Of a stretch of 64,000 nt of DNA, positions 57,756 to 64,000 are shown piece after piece. The position numbers and the translations under genes were made by a program. The stretch is from Molanna angustata (lineage: Eukaryota > Arthropoda > Insecta > Trichoptera > Molannidae): assembly GCA_963576475.1 (NCBI GenBank), contig OY754967.1, forward strand, positions 27,820,595 through 27,884,594, in the 5' to 3' direction. Under the pieces are notes generated by a model. It ran no database searches. It was given only the letters and a program-made list of their open reading frames with translations, and was not told where the DNA came from. Positions within the stretch are counted from its first letter, which is position 1; each line of letters begins with the position of its first letter.

Positions 57756-58345
57756 TCATACATACATACCATCACGCCATGTCCCTCGCGGGGTAGGCAG
57801 AGAGAACAGAACGCCACACTATTCTATCTTGACATACATTCACCGCCTCGTCAACATTCATGCTACGTCTCATGCATGTTCTTCTATTGTTCAGACTTCT
57901 AACATTTCCTTCTTTCAGAATATCATTCACATGGTCGTGCCATCCTTTTCTTGGGCGCCCCCGACCTCTTTTTCCATTCCTGTCAGCCTTATATATTTTT
58001 TTCGTCAAGCGTTCTTCATTCATTCTTTCCACGTGACCAAACCATCTAAGTGTGTTAACTTTCATTCTAGTTACTACATCTTTCTTCATCTTACATTCTT
58101 TCCTAGTGACCTCATTTCTAACTCTATCATACATCGTTCTATTACAAATTCTTCTTAACGATCTCATTTCCACTGCATTTATTCTACTTTCATGCGACTT
58201 CTGCCATGTCCAGGTTTCACTTGCATACATCAAGGTTGGCACTACAATTGCGTTATGAATGGCAGCTTTAGCTTCCTTTGATACGTTACGATCATCCAAA
58301 ACTGGTCTAAGTGCTCCATTCACTTTTTTTCCTGCCATAACTCTA
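57756..58345 (-). mobile_element. RTE-like LINE, largest 3' copy
   Basis: This is the best-preserved copy of the family scattered through the window (11.4, 19.5, 21.1, 43.9, 45.6 and 63.9 kb). The coding part is described separately. The 3' end carries ATACCATCACGCCATG, CTCGCGGGGTAGGCAGAGAG. It is nested in the Helitron. Confidence 0.85.
57772..58338 (-). pseudogene. LINE reverse transcriptase, C-terminal 188 residues
   Basis: An open frame with, in order, MAGKKVNGALRPVLDDRNVS, AAIHNAIVVPTLMYASETWTW (the LLYGsEtW motif), INAVEMRSLRRICNRTMYDRV, MKVNTLRWFGHVERMNEERL (RW.GH..RM), KRGRGRPRKGWHDHVNDIL (GRPR..W) and a tail with RRTCMRRSMNV ending SAYPARDMA. This is the typical C-terminus of RTE/CR1-like LINE RTs. 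The RT palm and endonuclease are absent (5' truncation), so no activity of its own. Confidence 0.88.
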
Positions 58346-58431
58346 TGTATTCATTATTTCCATTTTTGCATTTTTATATTATAACTATATCCTAATAAAC
58401 CATTTAGGGCAATTCATAGAACACACTAACT

Positions 58432-59945
58432 AGGGCAATTCCACGAAAAAGTGGACATGATAATATTTTTTTTAACGTGTGCAATTTTATATTATTTTTA
58501 GTCAACATGTTCATAGAGGTCAATATTTTATTATGGTAATATTTTTTTCATCCACATGGCAACATTTATGGTATCCCGGCCATTTTAAAAAATACTTAAC
58601 TCAGGCAAGACGCAGCAGAAGAATTTAGAGAGGTTTAATTTATATTTTAATATTAAATCAACGTTAGTAATTATATTTTTAATATTCAAATCACTGAGTG
58701 GGACTCTGAACAAGGTACTTTTATATGATTTTGAACTTATTCAATATGAGAACAAAGTATATAAGCTATTTAAAATTATGTTAATTTCATGTTACGTCAG
58801 TGACAAAATTTAGGTTATGTTTTTATTATTTCATTTTGATGGTTGCTATAAAATCCATATTTATATTCCTGAAGGTAACTAAACAACTTTGATTATAAAC
58901 TTTTCTAGCTTCATATAAAAATATTTTCAAAATGCTGTCACTGACGAACAATTTCAGTGTGTCACTGACGTAACCATGTACATAAGTTACGTCAGTGACA
59001 AAGATCGGATTTATAGTTAGCGGCAAATAACTTGAGTATGTCACGTGGAGTGCGCAGAGCGCAAATTTGTTTTTTGCTTTGTTGCTATATGTGCAAACCG
59101 CCCCCCTCCACGATGAAAATTTTCATGTTATTTGCCAGAAAATATACTTTGGTGACAAAGATTCGGTTTGATGATAGGTTTATTTATTTGTAGGTTTAAG
59201 AATGGGGAAATCGGTGATGTTAGAAACAAAGCGTACAGGGAAAGAATGAATGGTGACCAAAAAAGGAGTACGAAGGTTAAAAATAAAAAACAGCGAAGAA
59301 AGTCTGGATCAAAATGGTATGCATACGTGCCTTGGTTGGAAGTGGCCAATACCACCTGACCAAATTTGGTATTCAAAAGAAAATGGTATTCATTGAAAAG
59401 ATAGAACAACCCGATCCTGTGAATGATAGAGGCATTTTTAACTTATCTGCTCCAATTTAGGTTTAGATTTAATTATTTTCTCAATTTATTAATTTAAATA
59501 TTCTCATACAATTCGCACATGTTACGTCAGTGACATGCACCTCTGTTACGTCAGTGACATGATTTTTATATTGTTACTATTTTGTTTATATATTTTTTTG
59601 AAAACTGATTTAATGTTATGATAAAGAATTTATTTGTGTTGAGTACTCAATATTTTATTTAAATAAATATCCATTATTTTCAGAGGAATTTTAGTTTTAT
59701 TGGGACTATCAAAATTTCATGCCCATTTAATGTTACGCCAGTGACGTCTTTTTTTATTATTTTTACCCTAAAATTTTTGAGATATATTATGTGTGGATGT
59801 TTCAGAAATAATAAGTTTAACATATACCTAAACAATCTTTAAAATATAAAAAAAAACAAATGCTATCTTTGAAGAACATTAAAAAAATAAGAAAAACATT
59901 CAAATTTGACTATCAATGTTACATCAGTGACTTTGGAATTGCCCT
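58432..59945. mobile_element. Inverted-repeat element with repeated GTTACGTCAGTGACA sites
   Basis: The ends AGGGCAATTCC and GGAATTGCCCT are inverted copies, and a nearby extra AGGGCAATT occurs at 58406. Inside, GTTACGTCAGTGACA or close variants occur eight times, on both strands: 58791, 58936(-), 58960(-), 58986, 59521, 59545, 59732 and 59918. One 63-codon frame (59168-59359, very basic) is not recognisable. It looks like a non-autonomous DNA transposon nested in the Helitron. Target duplication not established. Confidence 0.65.
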
Positions 59946-60037
59946 TTATTACGTTGATAAAATCCTAAATAAGGTTTAGCTAAAAGTTAACACGACATCC
60001 ATGACTGAGGCGGTACGAAGTTCGCCGGGTCAGCTAG

Positions 60038-61215
60038 TATTGTAATAAAGAAGAGAATATTTTTTTAAATAATAAGGCCTTAGATTATATATGATAGGCA
60101 TATTAATTTAAATATTAATCTCGATTATGATAAAATCTTTTTTTTATCAACATTTTATAAATTACGTTTTAAACTAAGTTTTTACTCATCTTATTTCACA
60201 AATTTAATCCATTTTAATTACATATTCGTTTATCAGATTAGGTAAAATCAATATTATTTAGATGTATATCACAATTATTTGTGAATCAAATGAAAAACTA
60301 AGGAAAATCTGTTATTTTATTTTTAAATATCAACTAATATGCTACACATAAAATTATAAATATATCATGCTTTTACTTTTTGTACATGAATGCATATTTT
60401 CTTTATATAATAGTATAGAAACTATTGGGTTTTCTAATAAAATCAAGCAGTAAAATATAAATTTTAAAAATAAAAAAAAATGTCATTCAAAAATATATTT
60501 CTCTTTTAAACGATAAAATAACGAGAAAACTGTTGTGTTTTATTACTCTACGATTCAATGAATTTCAAAACAATATTATTTGTTTAAAAATTTTACTAGA
60601 TTTACAATACAAGGAATACATAGGTATACTCTTATCTGTCCTTAGAGATTATAGAAATTCGAATAAATACTCATACAATTTGGTATTGCGAAATAAAAAA
60701 AACACCGATTTTGTGTTTTTGTTGTAGGTACTAAAACTTTTGTCAATAATTTTAATTAAGAATGGTTTATTTGTAACAAACTTTTGTAACAAATTGTATA
60801 TTAATTACTTCGGATATGATCATTCAATTGTGGTTCAAAATAACCGATACTTAATTGAAAATAACATGATTTTTTTATTTCAGGTATGTCCAGTTCAGAT
60901 ATGAAAAAATCTACACTTTCAGCTTTTACATAGGTATGTTATAACATATTTTTCAATAAAAAAATGTCTTTTAATTTCCAACTGGCATATTAATAAACTT
61001 GGCAGAAAATTACGTTATAATATTTTGTATCCATCTACCTACATCGAATATTTTTATTGTTACATTTACGTAAACATTCGATTTTTTTCCATGTCTGGAT
61101 TTAATGATATTTTATGACAATTTCTTAATTTTATGACTATGGAAGAAGTTTTATGATTCACCATTTTCAATGTGTTAGCTATAGGACTAATTTTAAATTA
61201 TTTTTTTGCAAACTG
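60038..61215. other. AT-rich stretch, no recognised gene
   Basis: Nothing recognised. The 64-codon frame at 60533-60727 has no domain. Confidence 0.3.
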
Positions 61216-61259
61216 AAAGCGCCCTTGAGGTGACCACGGTTGTCACTAAACGGCGCTTT
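61216..61259. repeat. Two-step hairpin
   Basis: AAAGCGCC (61216-61223) pairs with GGCGCTTT (61252-61259). Inside, GTGAC pairs with GTCAC around a CACGGTT loop. It could be a foldback element end or a structured RNA. Confidence 0.6.
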
Positions 61260-61381
61260 ATAATTTGTCCTTATTATTATTATTATATTATTATCTCAAC
61301 AGAGATGAAGCTAGAATACTACAGAAGAACCTGGAGCTCGAGTCACTTACAGGGCTGATAGTTTATCATCGACTGGTTTAC

Positions 61382-61650
61382 GTAATCACCTTATGCCCTT
61401 GCGCAACGTTCACCAATTATGCCTTCATATTCATTTCCCTATCAAGTTATATATATTTTAATCTTGAAAATCTGTTTGTTTAAAAAATATTTCTTTGTTA
61501 CTCTATAGATGGCGATGGTGTTTTTTAGATTATTTTCAAACAAACCGATTTTCATTATTAAAATATAGAACATTCAAAAATTGTATTGTTAGGGAAGTCA
61601 ATAAGAAGGCATAGTTGGTGGACGTTGCGCAAGCGCAGAAAGTAATCACA
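61382..61650. repeat. ~65-bp diverged inverted repeat
   Basis: GTAATCACCTTATGCCCTTG, CGCAACGTTCACCAATTATG at 61382 onwards recurs inverted at about 61582-61650 (CATAGTTGGTGGACGTTGCG, CAAGCGCAGAAAGTAATCAC) with roughly one difference in five. The spacer is about 135 bp. Confidence 0.7.
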
Positions 61651-61661
61651 TGAATCAAACT

Positions 61662-61822
61662 AAAGTTCGATGTAGTATACAATATCTTACAGTTCGATGT
61701 AGTATACAATATCTTACAGTTCGATGTAGTATACAATATCTTACAGTTCAATGTAGTATACAATATCTTAAAGTTCGATGTAGTATACAATATCTTAAAG
61801 TTCGATGTAGTATACAATAACT
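61662..61822 (+). repeat. 27-bp tandem repeat, six units
   Basis: The unit contains GTTCGATGTAGTATACAATA and TCTTA. It starts at 61662 and recurs every 27 bp. The period is a multiple of three, so the minus strand reads as a 9-residue repeat, which I do not take as a gene. Confidence 0.95.
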
Positions 61823-62405
61823 TAAGTTATAGCTGTTGTGAGTGTAAGTGCGATATGTATCCACGTGTGCCTCCAGATTATAAATAAAAAACAAAATATC
61901 AATAATCATCTAAAAAAATAATGATAAACGTTTCGTTATCTTTATGCACTTGAAGGGCTGTTATCATATTTTTATCTCCCTCGTTATCAGATTTCATTTT
62001 CTATAAAGCTCATATGACATCGCAAATATAAGGTATTAGTAATATTATTATGACTGTAGACTAATGTTTAAATATTATAAATAATGCACTATGTGGTCAA
62101 ATTAGATACAATTGTGTACGATAATACAGATTCTGTGTGTCGTAACACAGTCAGCACTGTGGCTATACCAGATTGCGATTGTTGGTAATTAGATCCGGTG
62201 ACTCCATTAGGTACTGTAAATTTAGCTATTTAACAACGCCAGGTGTTAGCCAACTGTATTCTGTGTTTTAATTCTATTATTAAATAACAAAACGTTTGAT
62301 CCATACGTTTGTTTCATCGCTTTAATCTAATGTATTTTTTCTTTTTATCTCCATAAACAAATCAGTATAAATAATATCTCTAAAAAATAGTACAATGTGG
62401 TAAAA
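61823..62405. other. AT-rich stretch, no recognised gene
   Basis: A short inverted word, AACACAGTCAGCACTGTG, lies near 62146. Otherwise nothing recognised. Confidence 0.3.
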
Positions 62406-62419
62406 CGTGGACGAACGTG

Positions 62420-62580
62420 GTAAAATCACTGCCATTGTCGACTGTTCTTCTTTGGCTGGTCCTCTTCCCAGTTCATCTGGGGTCGGCCCTCCTGGTACAC
62501 AGTCTCCACGTTTTTCTGTCCTATGTCATCTCACTGGTCTGCTGGTCTTCCCTCAGCTTTCTCTCAATAGAATTGAAAAT
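62420..62580. repeat. Pyrimidine-rich dispersed-repeat-like segment
   Basis: The segment with GTCGACTGTTCTTCTTTGGC, TGGTCCTCTTCCCAGTTCAT and GGGGTCGGCC is unlike its AT-rich surroundings. It resembles a dispersed insect repeat I have seen as TCCTCTTCCCA..TGGGGTCGGC. Family unknown; this is recollection, not a comparison. Confidence 0.35.
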
Positions 62581-62589
62581 AGAATTCAA

Positions 62590-63917
62590 ATATAAGATCA
62601 CCCATTAATAGTTCTTTTGAAACCATAGTTAATATTATTCAACAATTATAAGAAATCAACAGCATTCTTCAAAGCCAATGTTTATGTCTATTTAAAAATT
62701 ATATAAATAAAGTGATGTATCTACCTATAACATGTATCTATAATATAATTACTGTACGCAATCTTTTTTCGTCCTTCAACGAATCGCCAGTGAAATAATT
62801 TTTCCTTTTTTAAACAATTTTCGCGTTCGAAATTTTTATTTAAAATAAAAAATTAATTGATGCGAAAAAGTACAAATTAATCGTTTAAAATATATTTTCT
62901 GCATAAATTGACAGTATTATTGTTTAAAAAGGAATTTTAAACATTCAGAATAAATTTTAACCTTAATAATCTGCGGAATATCCATTTTGAATACTGACAA
63001 CATTGCTTTCAATATGTCATAATAATACGCAAAAAGATGACAGGTAATGTTTTCGTAATTCGTTTAATCGCATTATATACATATGTATAATTTATCATTA
63101 TTATTGTATTATTATAAAAAAGATATTCAGTCTTAACTGTTGTGTACTGTTCTAAATGATATTTCGAATGTACATTCAAATTATCAATGTTTGTAATTTC
63201 CAATTTCAAACGTACGCATTTCATATACGCATTTCTTTCAAAACATTGTCGAAAATATTTTTTTTTATAATTTCCGCATTTTTACTATAAAAATACTGTT
63301 TTATTACTTGATTTTAGCGTTTTCACGTAAAGATATTTAGTTTTTAAATGTTGTGTAATGTCCTAAATGGTATATTTGACGATATTTAGTCTTATACGGT
63401 TATTTCGCAAACAAATAAGCCGCGCGGGGGCCGTTGGGGGTTGGGCCGCGATAGCGGTTAGGGGCAGGGCCCCTAGTCAAAATGAATACATTATCTGTTT
63501 GTTTTACGACGTATTGCAAATCATCTTCACGGAACAGTGTAACATTCTATGCAATATCAAAGCAACATTTGCCCACAATTAGCGTGTGTGTTCTTTGAGA
63601 CTCGTCTTACGATTACGCGAAATGTTTTTCATTTACTTACAGTCAGTGAAAATTCCAAGGACATGTAGGTAAACATTTACTGAGAATATACTTAGATACT
63701 TTTGTCATTGTGTGATTGTGAACAAGCGCTTTCGTAAAACAGGTGGTTTGGTCTAACTTTAATCTCCCTCTTACGTATATTTATTACATTAAAAATTAAA
63801 TTTAAATGTGAAAGTACGTGAAAAACTTTGAACTTTAAAAAAATCTAAACAATCATATTTACCCACTTGCATTTTATTAGAAAATCAGCAAAAGTATATT
63901 TGACATGTTGGAATCGT
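62590..63917. other. AT-rich stretch with one GC-rich patch
   Basis: At 63419-63475 there is a GC patch (GCCGCGCGGGGGCCGTTGGG, GGGCAGGGCCCC) embedded in AT-rich DNA, origin unknown. No gene recognised. Confidence 0.3.
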
Positions 63918-64000
63918 AGATAGCATCACGCCGTTTAACTTGAGGTAGGCAGAAAGAACCGAAAGCCATGTGTTAGAACCAGATAGTAATATCAATATAA
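63918..64000 (-). mobile_element. RTE-like LINE 3'-end fragment
   Basis: GCATCACGCCGTTTAACTTG, AGGTAGGCAGAAAGAACCG and AAAGCCATGTG match the family 3' end at 57770-57830. The fragment runs off the window. Confidence 0.65.

Larger units (their letters stand above)
57290..60037 (+). mobile_element. Non-autonomous Helitron with nested insertions
   Basis: The 5' end TCTATATAAATAAAACAATG, with CAAGAACGGCTGGACCAATT about 60 bp in, is the form common to insect Helitrons. The 3' end has a GGCG...CGCC hairpin (about 60010-60026), then GGGTCAGCTAG, i.e. CTAG terminus. The flanks are A on the left and T on the right, the expected A^T insertion. No Rep/helicase is present. It contains an RTE-like LINE 3' end and an inverted-repeat element. 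Confidence 0.85.

Noticed and set aside
59168..59359. 63-codon basic protein in the nested inverted-repeat element as a transposase
   Set aside because: Too short, no DDE or zinc-finger pattern. At most it is a remnant.
61536..61817. 93-codon minus-strand protein with a YTTSNCKIL repeat
   Set aside because: It is produced by the 27-bp tandem repeat, whose length is a multiple of three. Nothing outside the repeat supports a gene.

Overview
The window is AT-rich animal nuclear DNA with no recognisable host gene. Three things suggest an insect, most likely a moth or butterfly: the repeat families, many TAGGTACCTA-type words, and an RTE-like LINE whose 3' end carries the CATCACGCC...GGGGTAGGCAGAG signature I associate with lepidopteran genomes. 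That placement is inference. Essentially everything recognisable is mobile or tandem DNA, and most of the long open frames are translations of (AT)n tracts or satellites.

Layout. 1-11.5 kb holds decayed LINE 3' ends (an RTE-like tail at 0.84-1.26 kb and Jockey/CR1-like tails at 6.3, 8.7 and 9.0-9.8 kb), a GC-rich island with a 226-bp direct repeat (2.6-3.1 kb), a candidate MITE (3.7-4.4 kb) and SINE fragments. 11.5-19.5 kb is a nested block. A minus-strand Ty3/gypsy retrotransposon with identical 215-bp LTRs (12025-17607) lies inside an (AT)n tract, next to a Penelope-like element (PLE) pair. Its Gag starts with a SAP-like motif, and its Pol ends in a TARG1/OARD1-like macrodomain, the most unusual protein feature here. 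19.5-29 kb holds SINE copies, a hAT-type MITE with a perfect 8-bp target duplication, two minisatellites and RT remnants.

29.1-45.3 kb is dominated by PLE inverted pairs and long (AT)n tracts. Five times in the window two PLE copies lie head to head, with their 3' ends pointing outward into (AT)n on both sides. In four of the five, one 3' end is 'long' and the other 'short'. An 8.4-kb LTR element (31966-40367; 1259-bp LTRs with about three differences; tRNA-Lys primer site) also sits inside (AT)n and has lost most of its gag-pol. A circularly permuted inverted duplication joins 42.2-42.9 kb to 44.3-45.3 kb.

45.3-56.9 kb contains three copies of an element bounded by ACTCTCCACAC/GTGTGGAGAGT. 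One copy has expanded internally into about 20 tandem units of ~313 bp with higher-order structure. 57.3-60.0 kb is a non-autonomous Helitron carrying a nested LINE 3' end and a nested inverted-repeat element with eight GTTACGTCAGTGACA-like sites. The last 4 kb is AT-rich sequence with a hairpin, a 27-bp tandem repeat and another LINE 3' fragment.

The elements interact mainly as insertion targets for one another. The PLE-associated (AT)n tracts appear to have served as landing sites for both LTR retrotransposons.
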